Source: Variovorax sp. DXTD-1 (GTDB lineage: Bacteria; Pseudomonadota; Gammaproteobacteria; Burkholderiales; Burkholderiaceae_C). Taken from it: a stretch of 64,000 nt of DNA. Below the pieces are notes generated by a model that worked only from the letters and a program-made list of their open reading frames with translations, ran no database searches and was not told where the DNA came from. The stretch is taken from the NCBI RefSeq assembly GCF_003984625.1, contig NZ_RWKH01000013.1, positions 98,221 to 162,220 on the forward strand, given 5' to 3'. The translations under genes and the position numbers were made by a program. Positions 25,799 to 34,166 of the stretch are shown here, one piece after another; positions within the stretch are counted from its first letter, which is position 1; each line of letters opens with the position of its first letter.

Positions 25799-27178
25799 AT
25801 GAACAGGTTTGAAGAGGTGCCCAAGGTCACCGATCCCCACGCCTCGGGGACAGCCGCGCGCACGGCGCCGCGTAATGCGGGCTTGCTTGAACGCATGTTC
25901 AAGCTCACCGAGCACAACACCACCGTGCGCACCGAGGTCATCGCAGGGCTCACCACCTTCCTGACGATGGCCTACATCATCTTCGTGAACCCGTCGATCC
26001 TCGGCGACGCGGGCATGCCGAAGGGCGCGGTGTTCGTGGCCACGTGCCTGATCGCGGCGCTGGGCACGCTGATCATGGGCCTGTATGCCAACTACCCGAT
26101 TGCCATGGCGCCGGGCATGGGCCTGAACGCCTACTTCGCCTACGTGGTGGTGCTGGGCATGGGCTACACATGGCAAGTGGCGCTGGGTGCGGTGTTCATC
26201 TCGGGCTGCCTGTTCCTCATCGTCACGGTCACCGGGTTGCGGGAGCTGTTCATACAGGGCATACCGCAGTCGCTTCGAACGGCAATCACCGTGGGCATCG
26301 GCATGTTCCTTGCGCTCATCGCGCTCAAGAGCGCGGGCGTGGTGGCTGCTTCGCCGGCCACCTTCGTCACGCTGGGCGACCTGCATTCGCCGCCGGTGGT
26401 GCTGGCCACGGTGGGCTTCCTGGTGATCGTGGCGCTCGACCGGCTCAAGGTGCGTGGCGCGATATTGATCGGCATCATGCTGGTGACGGTGCTGTCGTTC
26501 TTCTTCGGCGGCAACAAGTTCCATGGCGTGTTCGATGCGCCGCCGTCCATTGCGCCCACGTTCATGCAGCTGGACATCCTGGGCGCGCTGAAGGGCGGCA
26601 TCCTGAACGTGGTGCTGGTGTTCTTCCTGGTCGAAATGTTCGACGCCACCGGCACGCTGATGGGCGTGGCCAAGCGCGCGGGCCTGCTGGTGCCCGGCAA
26701 GATGGAGCGAATGAACAAGGCGCTCCTGGCGGACAGCGGCGCCATCTTCGCGGGCTCGCTGCTGGGCACATCGAGCACCACGGCCTACGTGGAAAGCGCC
26801 GCCGGGGTGCAGGCCGGCGGCCGCACCGGGCTTACCGCGGTGGTGGTGGCGGCGCTCTTTCTTGCCTGCCTGATGATCTCGCCGCTCGCGGGCTCGGTGC
26901 CAGCCTACGCTACCGCCCCGGCACTGCTCTTCGTGGGCTGCCTGATGCTGCGCGACCTGGTCGAGCTCGACTGGGAAGACACCACCGAGGTGATTCCCGC
27001 GGCGGTGACCGCGCTGGCCATGCCTTTTACCTACTCGATTGCCAACGGCCTGGCCTTCGGCTTCATCACGTATGCGGTGCTCAAGCTGTTCACCGGCCGG
27101 GCACGGGAAGTGCATGCGATGGTCTGGGTGATCGCGGCGATTTTCCTGTTCAAGTTCGCCTACATCGGCGGACACTGA
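25799..27178 (+). CDS. AzgA-type purine permease (NCS2 superfamily)
   Basis: A 459-residue inner-membrane protein with about 12-14 hydrophobic segments. Family motifs include TEVIAGLTTFLTMAYIIFVN, APGMGLNAYFAY and GTSSTTAYVESAAGVQAGGRTG. The AzgA branch carries adenine, guanine and hypoxanthine by proton symport. GGAG ten bases upstream supports the ATG. Its products feed adenine and guanine deaminases and XdhAB encoded nearby. It shares direction with the LysR gene before it and is separated from the ABC operon by a strong hairpin. Confidence 0.92.
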   Translation: MNRFEEVPKVTDPHASGTAARTAPRNAGLLERMFKLTEHNTTVRTEVIAGLTTFLTMAYIIFVNPSILGDAGMPKGAVFVATCLIAALGTLIMGLYANYPIAMAPGMGLNAYFAYVVVLGMGYTWQVALGAVFISGCLFLIVTVTGLRELFIQGIPQSLRTAITVGIGMFLALIALKSAGVVAASPATFVTLGDLHSPPVVLATVGFLVIVALDRLKVRGAILIGIMLVTVLSFFFGGNKFHGVFDAPPSIAPTFMQLDILGALKGGILNVVLVFFLVEMFDATGTLMGVAKRAGLLVPGKMERMNKALLADSGAIFAGSLLGTSSTTAYVESAAGVQAGGRTGLTAVVVAALFLACLMISPLAGSVPAYATAPALLFVGCLMLRDLVELDWEDTTEVIPAAVTALAMPFTYSIANGLAFGFITYAVLKLFTGRAREVHAMVWVIAAIFLFKFAYIGGH

Positions 27179-27205
27179 TCGAAGCGCCGTCGGGCGCCGA
27201 TGGAT

Positions 27206-27240
27206 GCGGAAGCCGCTATTAAACTTATAGCTGCTTCCGC
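27206..27240. repeat. Composite palindrome containing GCTAT-N7-ATAGC
   Basis: GCGGAAGC (27206-27213) pairs with GCTTCCGC (27233-27240), and inside it GCTAT (27215-27219) pairs with ATAGC (27227-27231). The result is a 13-bp stem with one mismatch and a seven-base loop, followed by TTTG. It can end the permease transcript. The inner core recurs at 49677-49693 and resembles a palindrome common in Comamonadaceae intergenic DNA. Confidence 0.65.
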
Positions 27241-27279
27241 TTTGTTGCTGTTGAACGAGACAAACCCACGAAACCCGGC

Positions 27280-28809
27280 ATGACAACCCCCAGACTCCAG
27301 CTCGCGAACATCACCAAGCGCTACCCCGCGGTGGTGGCGAACAGCGACATCTCGCTGGCCGTGGCGCCCGGCGAAATCCATGCCGTGCTCGGCGAGAACG
27401 GCGCCGGCAAGTCGACGTTGATGAAGATCATCTACGGCTCGGTCAAGCCCGACGAAGGCACGGTCGTCTTCGACGGCCAGACCGTCAACCTGCGCAACCC
27501 GCAGCAGGCGAGGGCGCTGGGCATCAGCATGGTGTTCCAGCACTTCAGCCTGTTCGACACGCTCACCGTGGCCGAAAACGTGTGGCTGGGCCTCGACAAG
27601 TCGCTGCAGCTGGCCGAAGTGGCGCGCAGCATCACGGCCAAGGCGAGCGAATACGGGCTCGACATCGATCCTTCGCGCCCGGTGCACACGCTCTCGGTGG
27701 GGGAGATGCAGCGCGTGGAGATCATCCGCGCGCTGCTCACCAACCCCAAGCTGCTGATCCTCGACGAACCCACCTCGGTGCTCACGCCGCAGGCGGTGGT
27801 CAAGCTCTTCGGCGTGCTGAACAAGCTGGCTTCGGAGGGCTGCAGCATTCTCTACATCAGCCACAAGCTGCACGAGATCCGCGAGCTGTGCACGGCGTGC
27901 ACGGTGCTGCGCGGCGGCAAGGTCACGGGCGTGTGCAATCCGCAGAACGAAAGCAACGAGTCGCTCTCGCGGCTGATGATCGGCGCCGAGCCGCCGCCGC
28001 TCAAGCACCGGCCCGTGCATGCGGGCGCGGTGGCGCTGCATGTCGACAAACTGTCCCTCGCGCGTGAAGACCAGTTCGGCGTCGACCTCGACGGCATTTC
28101 GTTCGAAGTGCGGGCCGGCGAGGTGGTCGGCATTGCGGGCGTGTCCGGCAACGGCCAGAAGGAACTGCTCTACGCGCTCTCGGGCGAAGACGCGCGTGCC
28201 GAGCCCGCGATGGTGCGGGTGTTCGACAAGCAGGCCGGCCGGCTCAGGCCCCGTGCGCGGCGCGCGCTCGGCCTGCACTTTGTGCCCGAAGAACGGCTGG
28301 GCCGCGGCGCGGTGCCCACGCTAGGCCTTGCGCACAACCTCCTGCTCACGCGCGGCAATGCGGTGGGCAAGGGCGGCTGGATCCGCACCTCGGCGCTCGA
28401 AAAACAGGCCCGCGGCATCATCGAGCGCTTCAACGTGAAGGCCGGCGGACCGAATGCGGCTGCGCGGTCGCTTTCGGGCGGCAACCTGCAGAAGTTCATC
28501 GTCGGCCGCGAGATCGACGCCAACCCCAAGCTCTTCATCGTCGCGCAGCCGACCTGGGGCGTGGACGTGGGCGCCGCCGCGCTCATTCGCAGCGAAATTC
28601 TCGCGCTGCGCGATGCGGGCTGCGCCGTGCTGGTGGTGAGCGAAGAGCTCGACGAGCTGTTCGACATCAGCGACCGGCTGCACGTGATTGCCAAGGGCCG
28701 GCTTTCTCCTTCGATCGACCGCGCGGCCGCCACGCTGCCGCAGATCGGCGAGTGGATGAGCGGCCTTTGGGATAACAAGAACAACAACAAGGAGGCGGCC
28801 CATGCTTAA
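27280..28809 (+). CDS. Nucleoside/purine-type ABC transporter ATPase (duplicated domain)
   Basis: The 509-residue protein contains two ABC ATPase halves. The first has Walker A GENGAGKST, signature LSVGEMQRVEI and Walker B LLILDEPT. The second has a degenerate Walker A (GVSGNGQKE) and signature LSGGNLQKFIVGRE, with Walker B replaced by LFIVAQPTWGVD. This is the layout of sugar/nucleoside importers such as RbsA and NupA. With two permeases and a BMP lipoprotein it forms a complete importer, probably for nucleosides or free purines given the neighbours. It overlaps the first permease by 8 bp. Confidence 0.93.
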   Translation: MTTPRLQLANITKRYPAVVANSDISLAVAPGEIHAVLGENGAGKSTLMKIIYGSVKPDEGTVVFDGQTVNLRNPQQARALGISMVFQHFSLFDTLTVAENVWLGLDKSLQLAEVARSITAKASEYGLDIDPSRPVHTLSVGEMQRVEIIRALLTNPKLLILDEPTSVLTPQAVVKLFGVLNKLASEGCSILYISHKLHEIRELCTACTVLRGGKVTGVCNPQNESNESLSRLMIGAEPPPLKHRPVHAGAVALHVDKLSLAREDQFGVDLDGISFEVRAGEVVGIAGVSGNGQKELLYALSGEDARAEPAMVRVFDKQAGRLRPRARRALGLHFVPEERLGRGAVPTLGLAHNLLLTRGNAVGKGGWIRTSALEKQARGIIERFNVKAGGPNAAARSLSGGNLQKFIVGREIDANPKLFIVAQPTWGVDVGAAALIRSEILALRDAGCAVLVVSEELDELFDISDRLHVIAKGRLSPSIDRAAATLPQIGEWMSGLWDNKNNNKEAAHA

Positions 28810-29950
28810 GCTCGAACCTCGTCCGGAGCTTTCGCGCTTCTGGACCTTCGCCTCGCCGATCCTGGCGCTGCTGATCACCGTGCTCATCGGCGTGGCACTG
28901 TTCGCCGCACTGGGCAAAGACCCCGTCAAGGGCCTGCTGGTGTTCTTCTACGAGCCCATCAAGAGCGGCTACGCCATCGGCGAGCTCACGATCAAGGCCA
29001 CGCCGCTGCTCATCATCGCGCTCGGCCTGGCGGTGTGCTTTCGCTCCAACGTGTGGAACATCGGCGCCGAGGGGCAGTTCGTGTTCGGCGCCATTGCCGC
29101 AGGCGGCGTCGCGCTCATGGCCGACAAGACCACCGGCTCATGGATCGTGGTGGCCATTTTGGTTGCGGGCACCCTCGGCGGCATGGTGTGGGCCGGCATC
29201 GTGGCGTTCTTGCGCGACAAGTTCAACGCCAACGAAATCCTCGTGAGCCTGATGCTGGTGTACGTGGCCACGCTGCTGCTCGGCTACATGGTGTTCGGCC
29301 CGTGGAAAGATCCGCAGGGCTACAACTTTCCGCAGTCCAAGACCTTCGAAGCCGTGACGCAGATTCCGCGGCTCTTCAAGGGGTCGCGCGTGAGCATCGG
29401 CCTGATCATCGCGCTTTTAGGCGTGGGTGCGCTGTGGGTGTTCCTGTTCCGCACCCGGGCGGGTTTCGCGCAGCAGGTCGGCGGGCTTGCACCGGCGGCC
29501 GCACGCTACGCGGGCTTCTCGGCACGGCGCGCCATCTGGATCGCGCTGCTCACCTCGGGCGGCGCGGCGGGCCTGGCCGGCGCGCTCGAAGTGGCCGGCC
29601 CTCTCGGCCAGCTCACGCCGTACGTGCCGGCGGGCTACGGCTTCGCGGCCATCATCGTGGCCTTCGTCGGCCGGTTGCATCCGGTCGGCATGGTGTTCTC
29701 GGCCATCCTCATGAGCATGTTCTACATCGGCGGCGAGCTCGCGCAATCGCGCCTCGGCCTGCCCAAGTCGCTCACCGGCGTCTTCCAGGGCCTCCTGCTC
29801 TTCACGCTCCTGGCCTGCGACACGCTCATTGCCTACCGCATCCGCCGCAAGGCAGCGACCAAGGCCGCCGCCACCCACGCAACGAGCTCGCTGCAAGCCA
29901 GCACGCCGCTCACGGCTCCCGCCGCGCGGTCGACCGAAGGAGCCCTCTGA
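28802..29950 (+). CDS. Nucleoside-type ABC transporter permease 1
   Basis: The 382-residue inner-membrane permease is of the BPD_transp_2 family (GLAVCFRSNVWNIGAEGQFVFG, NANEILVSLMLVYVA), with about nine or ten membrane helices and a 30-residue polar Ala/Thr-rich tail. It pairs with the next permease to form the channel of the importer. Its ATG overlaps the ATPase stop. The second permease starts one base after its stop, so all three are translationally close. The motif GYGFAAIIVAFVGRLHPVG is typical of nucleoside uptake permeases. Confidence 0.93.
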   Translation: MLKLEPRPELSRFWTFASPILALLITVLIGVALFAALGKDPVKGLLVFFYEPIKSGYAIGELTIKATPLLIIALGLAVCFRSNVWNIGAEGQFVFGAIAAGGVALMADKTTGSWIVVAILVAGTLGGMVWAGIVAFLRDKFNANEILVSLMLVYVATLLLGYMVFGPWKDPQGYNFPQSKTFEAVTQIPRLFKGSRVSIGLIIALLGVGALWVFLFRTRAGFAQQVGGLAPAAARYAGFSARRAIWIALLTSGGAAGLAGALEVAGPLGQLTPYVPAGYGFAAIIVAFVGRLHPVGMVFSAILMSMFYIGGELAQSRLGLPKSLTGVFQGLLLFTLLACDTLIAYRIRRKAATKAAATHATSSLQASTPLTAPAARSTEGAL

Positions 29951-29951
29951 C

Positions 29952-30872
29952 ATGGACAGCTACGCACTCCTGCTGGGTTCGACCCTCAGCGCCGGCACCG
30001 TGCTCGCCATCGCGGCACTGGGCCTCCTCATCAACGAGAAAGCCGGCATCGTCAACCTCGGCGCCGAAGGCATGATGCTCTGCGCCGCCATCGCGGGCTT
30101 TGCGACGGTGGTCATCACGCACAACCCCTGGCTCGGCTTCCTGGCCGGCATGGCGGCCGGCGCATTGCTTGCGGCCTTCTTCGGCGTGCTGGTGATCTGG
30201 CTCAACACCAACCAGTACGCCACCGGGCTTGCGCTCAGCCTGTTCGGCGTCGGCTTCTCCGCGTTCGTGGGCATCAACTTCGTGCAGGCCAAGCTGCTCG
30301 AAAGCGTGTCGTATGCGGTACCAGTGTTCAGCGACATTCCGCTCATCGGACCCGCGCTGTTCCGGCACCACCCGATGGTGTATTTCGCGGTCGTCCTGAC
30401 CGTCGGCCTGATCTGGTTCTTGTACCGCACCCGCGCCGGCCTGGTGTTGCGCTCGGTGGGGGAGTCGCCTGAATCGGCGCATGCGCTCGGCTACCCGGTG
30501 CGGCGCATCCGCTTCATGGCCGTGATTGCGGGCGGCGCGCTGTGCGGGCTGGCGGGCGCGTACCTCTCGACCGTCTACACGCCGCTGTGGGTCGAGGGCA
30601 TGGTTGCGGGCCGCGGCTGGATCGCGCTCGCGCTCACCACCTTTGCCACCTGGCGGCCGATTCGCGTGCTGCTGGGGGCCTACCTCTTCGGCGGCGTCTC
30701 GATGCTGGGCTTTCACCTGCAGAGCAGCGGCGTCGACGTGCCGCCGCAGTTCCTCAGCATGCTGCAGTACATCGCGCCCATCGTGGTGCTGGCCCTGATT
30801 TCGCGAAACCCTGGGTTCATTCGCATCAACATGCCGGCATCCATCGGAAAGCCGTTCTACCCCGGCTCATAA
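29952..30872 (+). CDS. Nucleoside-type ABC transporter permease 2
   Basis: The 306-residue partner permease starts one base after the previous stop. It has the family block LLINEKAGIVNLGAEGMMLCAA (about residues 25-46) and about eight hydrophobic helices. It belongs to the same BPD_transp_2 family as permease 1, and the pair matches NupB/NupC-type or YufP/YufQ-type permeases. The substrate class is inferred from the BMP receptor next door and from the surrounding purine genes. Confidence 0.93.
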   Translation: MDSYALLLGSTLSAGTVLAIAALGLLINEKAGIVNLGAEGMMLCAAIAGFATVVITHNPWLGFLAGMAAGALLAAFFGVLVIWLNTNQYATGLALSLFGVGFSAFVGINFVQAKLLESVSYAVPVFSDIPLIGPALFRHHPMVYFAVVLTVGLIWFLYRTRAGLVLRSVGESPESAHALGYPVRRIRFMAVIAGGALCGLAGAYLSTVYTPLWVEGMVAGRGWIALALTTFATWRPIRVLLGAYLFGGVSMLGFHLQSSGVDVPPQFLSMLQYIAPIVVLALISRNPGFIRINMPASIGKPFYPGS

Positions 30873-30922
30873 TCTTATTTTTCGTTTCCCGCCAACCTGT
30901 CCTTTTTTGAGGATTTCCGACA

Positions 30923-32098
30923 ATGAATGATCTGAACAAGCGCTCTTCCCTGCTCAAGCTCGCCGCCCTGACCGCGGTGGCTTCGGCAGCCCTGATCGGC
31001 TGCGGCAAGAAAGAAGAGGCAGCGGCACCGGCTGCAACGCCCGCACCGGCTCCCGCGCCTGCAGCCGCCGCACCGGCCCCGGCCACGCCGCTCAACATCG
31101 CATTCGCATACATCGGCCCGGTGGGAGACGGCGGCTGGACCTTCGCGCACGACAACGGCCGCAAGGCGCTCGAAAAGGAATTCGGCGACAAGATCAAGAC
31201 CACCTTCGTCGAGAGCGTGCCCGAGGGCGCCGACGCCGAACGCGTGTTCCGCGACATGGTCGGGCAAGGCAACAAGCTGATCTTCGGCACCACCTTCGGC
31301 TACATGGAGCCGATGCTCAAGGTGGCCACCGACAGCAAGGACGTGAAGTTCGAGCATGCCACCGGCTACAAGACCGCCGAGAACATGCGCACCTACGACA
31401 GCCGCACGTATGAAGGCGCCTACATGGCCGGCGTGATTGCCGGTGCCATGACCAAGACCAACACGCTCGGCGTGGTCGGCTCGGTGCCCATTCCAGAGGT
31501 GCTGCGCAACATCAACAGCTTTACGCTGGGCGCGCAGTCGGTCAACCCGAAGATCACGACCAAGGTGGTGTGGGTGAACGAATGGTTCAGCCCGCCGAAG
31601 GAAACCGAGGCCGCCACCGCCCTCATCAACGGCGGTGCCGACGTGCTGTTCCAGAACACCGACTCGCCGGCCGTGCTCAAGACCGCACAGGAAAAAGGCA
31701 AGCGCGCCTTCGGCTGGGATTCGGACATGACCGCCTACGGCCCCAAGGCCCACCTGGCTTCGGCCACCATCAATTGGGCTCCGTACTACATCAAGGCCAC
31801 GCAAGACGCGCTCGACGGCAAGTGGGCCACCGGCCCAAGCTGGTGGGGCGTGAAGGAAGGTGCCATCGACATTGTCTCCATCGCCGAAGACGTGCCGGCT
31901 GACATCAAGACCAAGGTCGAAGAAGTGAAGAAGGGCCTGAAAGACGGCAGCTTCGTGATCTGGAAGGGCCCGATCCTCGGCCAGGACGGCAAGGAAGTGG
32001 TCGCGAAGGACGCCGTGGCCGACGACAAGTTTCTCTCGGGCGTGAACTTCTACGTCAAGGGCGTGGAAGGCAAGGTGCCGGGCGGAGACAAGAAGTAA
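30923..32098 (+). CDS. BMP-family substrate-binding lipoprotein
   Basis: The 391-residue receptor has a lipobox ending LIGCG (Cys near residue 24) and an Ala/Pro linker, then the BMP fold (NIAFAYIGPVGDGGWTFAHD, VPEGADAERVFRDM, GVVGSVPIPEV). BMP proteins such as PnrA and Med bind purine nucleosides or bases for ABC uptake. It lies 50 bp after permease 2 and is followed by a terminator at 32126-32148, which closes the four-gene unit. A clear paralogue at 45478 lacks the lipobox. Confidence 0.93.
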   Translation: MNDLNKRSSLLKLAALTAVASAALIGCGKKEEAAAPAATPAPAPAPAAAAPAPATPLNIAFAYIGPVGDGGWTFAHDNGRKALEKEFGDKIKTTFVESVPEGADAERVFRDMVGQGNKLIFGTTFGYMEPMLKVATDSKDVKFEHATGYKTAENMRTYDSRTYEGAYMAGVIAGAMTKTNTLGVVGSVPIPEVLRNINSFTLGAQSVNPKITTKVVWVNEWFSPPKETEAATALINGGADVLFQNTDSPAVLKTAQEKGKRAFGWDSDMTAYGPKAHLASATINWAPYYIKATQDALDGKWATGPSWWGVKEGAIDIVSIAEDVPADIKTKVEEVKKGLKDGSFVIWKGPILGQDGKEVVAKDAVADDKFLSGVNFYVKGVEGKVPGGDKK

Positions 32099-32125
32099 TC
32101 GCTTCGAGCCTCGCATCCAGAAAAG

Positions 32126-32148
32126 GGTCGCCTCAGGCGGCCTTTTTT
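32126..32148 (+). terminator. Intrinsic terminator after the ABC importer operon
   Basis: GGTCGCC (32126-32132) pairs with GGCGGCC (32136-32142, one G-T pair) around TCA, followed by six T. It ends 28 bp after the BMP gene stop. Confidence 0.85.
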
Positions 32149-32167
32149 GTTTTCAAGCGGCTGAAGA

Positions 32168-33130
32168 TCAGCTTGGGCAGCCGCTCACCGGCCCTGAATC
32201 CGACACCGCCTCCACGCTGGCGCGCCCGCTGCGCGACCAGGCATCGGCCACGAGCGCAAGGGCGATGTCGTCGCTGCCCTGGCGTACCTCGATGCTGCGC
32301 CGCTCCTGGCGCCAGAAAGCGGCCTTGTTCAGCAGAAAGTCGGCTCTGCGGCCTGCGTCGAGATAGAACGGCGTGCTGTCGTGCTCGGGGCTCCAGGAGG
32401 CCACGCCCAGCTCGGTGGCGACTGCCTTTGCCTTCTCGGGCCCGCCGATGGCTTCGAGCAGTGCGAGCATCGTCGGCACCGACGCGGTGATGCCGGTGGT
32501 CGTGGCAACGCCGCGGTCCACCACGTAGCGCTGGTGCGGCACGTAGGTGGCGCCCGGGTGGCGCTTATGCAGCGTGCCGCGATCGTACCAATGGCCCGCA
32601 AAGCGACGCCCATCGAGCAGGCCGGCGCGGCCGACCACCAGCGCCCCGGAGCAGACGCCGATCACGCGCGCGCCCCGCGCCGCCTGCTGCTTCAGCCATG
32701 CGGAGACAGCGGGATCGTCGTCCGTGATCATCGCGGGCACGATCACGTAGTCGGCGCCCGAAGGGTTCTGCCGGTCGAAGCCGGCAAAGTCCTGCGCGCC
32801 GTCGATCTCCAGCGCGGGATACAGGGTCACCCGTCCGCTGCGCGGCGCCACGATGCGCACCTCGGCCACATCGGCACGCCTGAGCACCGCATGCGGCAGC
32901 AGCAGGTCGGTCATCTCGGTGCCTTCGTTCAGCGCGAGCACGGCAATCACGGGCCTGCCGGCACGAACCGGCTTCAGCGCATCGACAAAGGCCTGCTGTG
33001 CGCGCGCGAACATGGCCGCATCGGCCGGCGGCGGCGGCAGCAGCGGGGTGGCGCTTCCGCAAGCTGTTACCGCCAGCACGGCCAGCGTTGTAATACTTGC
33101 CTCTGCCAGCACTCGTAGTAACCTAAACAT
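32168..33130 (-). CDS. DJ-1/PfpI-fold lipoprotein
   Basis: The 320-residue protein has a signal peptide with lipobox VTAC (Cys24) and a GATase1-like domain with nucleophile Cys160 in VIGVCSGALVVG followed by LLDGRRFAGHW. That elbow is close to the one in GlxA-type AraC regulators, here on a secreted lipoprotein without a DNA-binding domain. Function is unknown; hydratase, glyoxalase-like and sensor roles occur in the fold. Its ATG (33130-33128) overlaps base by base with the ATG of the divergent AraC gene, whose first domain has the same fold. Confidence 0.8.
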   Translation of the reverse strand: MFRLLRVLAEASITTLAVLAVTACGSATPLLPPPPADAAMFARAQQAFVDALKPVRAGRPVIAVLALNEGTEMTDLLLPHAVLRRADVAEVRIVAPRSGRVTLYPALEIDGAQDFAGFDRQNPSGADYVIVPAMITDDDPAVSAWLKQQAARGARVIGVCSGALVVGRAGLLDGRRFAGHWYDRGTLHKRHPGATYVPHQRYVVDRGVATTTGITASVPTMLALLEAIGGPEKAKAVATELGVASWSPEHDSTPFYLDAGRRADFLLNKAAFWRQERRSIEVRQGSDDIALALVADAWSRSGRASVEAVSDSGPVSGCPS

Positions 33131-34166
33131 GCTGTCCCTCGATGACCGTGATGTCTTGAGCCTACGAATACCCACGCCCACCCACAAGGACGAAGAAGCC
33201 GCGGTTTCTGCCAGCGATGTGGTGCTTGTCGCGTTCGACGGTGTCGAGGCCATCGACGTCGCCGGCCCGGCGAGCGTGTTCAGCAAGGCCGAACTGCTGC
33301 GCCCCGGCAGCTATCGTTTGCACATCGCCTCGCCATCGGGCGGCAATGTGCTGACGAACGGCGGCCTGAGCTTTGCCGGAACCTGCAACCTGCGGCAATT
33401 GCCCGCGGCGATCGACACGCTCGTTGTCGCGGGCGGGGACGAACCGGGCGTGCGGACGGCCATCGTGGAGCAGCGCATCGGCGCATGGCTCGCAGAGGTT
33501 GCGCCCGGCGTACGCCGCGTTGCCAGCGTGTGCAGCGGGGCGTTCGCGCTTGCCGCGGCCGGCCTGCTCGACGGCCGCGAGGCCACCACGCACTGGCGCG
33601 CCTGCGACCAGCTGCAGGCGCTGTGGCCGCAGGTGCGGGTGCAACGCGAACGCATCTACGTGCATGACGGGCCGGTGTGGACATCGGCCGGCGTCACCAC
33701 CGGCATCGAGCTGGCGCTCGCGCTGGTCGAAGACGATCTCGGCCATGCCGTGTCGATGGAGATTGCCCGCACGCTGGCATTGCCCATGCTGCGCGGGGCC
33801 GAGCAGCCGCAACTGAGCCAGGCGCTCGAGGCGCAGGCTTCGGCGAGCCATCGGCTGCGCGAACTGGTGGCGTGGATCGGCACGCATCCGCAGGACGATC
33901 TCTCGGTGGAGGCGCTGGCCGGGCGTGTGCAGATGAGCCCGAGGAATTTCGCGCGCGCCTTCGCGGCGGAGACCGGCCGCACGCCGGCGCGCTTTGTTGA
34001 ACAGATTCGCGTGGCAGCCGCCGCGCAACTGCTGCGCCAGACGCAGTGGCCGCAAGACCGGATCGCGAGCCTCAGCGGCTTCGGATCGGTGGATGCACTG
34101 CAGCGTGCCTTCGCGCGGCAGCACGGCCTGACGCCGCAAGCCTATCGAACCCATGACCAAACTTGA
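33129..34166 (+). CDS. GlxA-type AraC regulator with DJ-1/PfpI sensor domain
   Basis: The 345-residue product has an N-terminal GATase1-like domain (VVLVAFDGVEAIDVAGPASVF; Cys135 in SVCSGAFALAAAG) and a C-terminal AraC double helix-turn-helix (LSVEALAGRVQMSPRNFARA, then IASLSGFGSVDALQRAFARQ). With ATG at 33129 it overlaps the start of the divergent lipoprotein gene. A later start (TTG at 33156 or beyond) is possible, because the first 25 or so residues are not conserved-looking. It overlaps the next gene by 14 bp. It probably regulates its neighbours. The ligand is unknown. Confidence 0.87.
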   Translation: MLSLDDRDVLSLRIPTPTHKDEEAAVSASDVVLVAFDGVEAIDVAGPASVFSKAELLRPGSYRLHIASPSGGNVLTNGGLSFAGTCNLRQLPAAIDTLVVAGGDEPGVRTAIVEQRIGAWLAEVAPGVRRVASVCSGAFALAAAGLLDGREATTHWRACDQLQALWPQVRVQRERIYVHDGPVWTSAGVTTGIELALALVEDDLGHAVSMEIARTLALPMLRGAEQPQLSQALEAQASASHRLRELVAWIGTHPQDDLSVEALAGRVQMSPRNFARAFAAETGRTPARFVEQIRVAAAAQLLRQTQWPQDRIASLSGFGSVDALQRAFARQHGLTPQAYRTHDQT

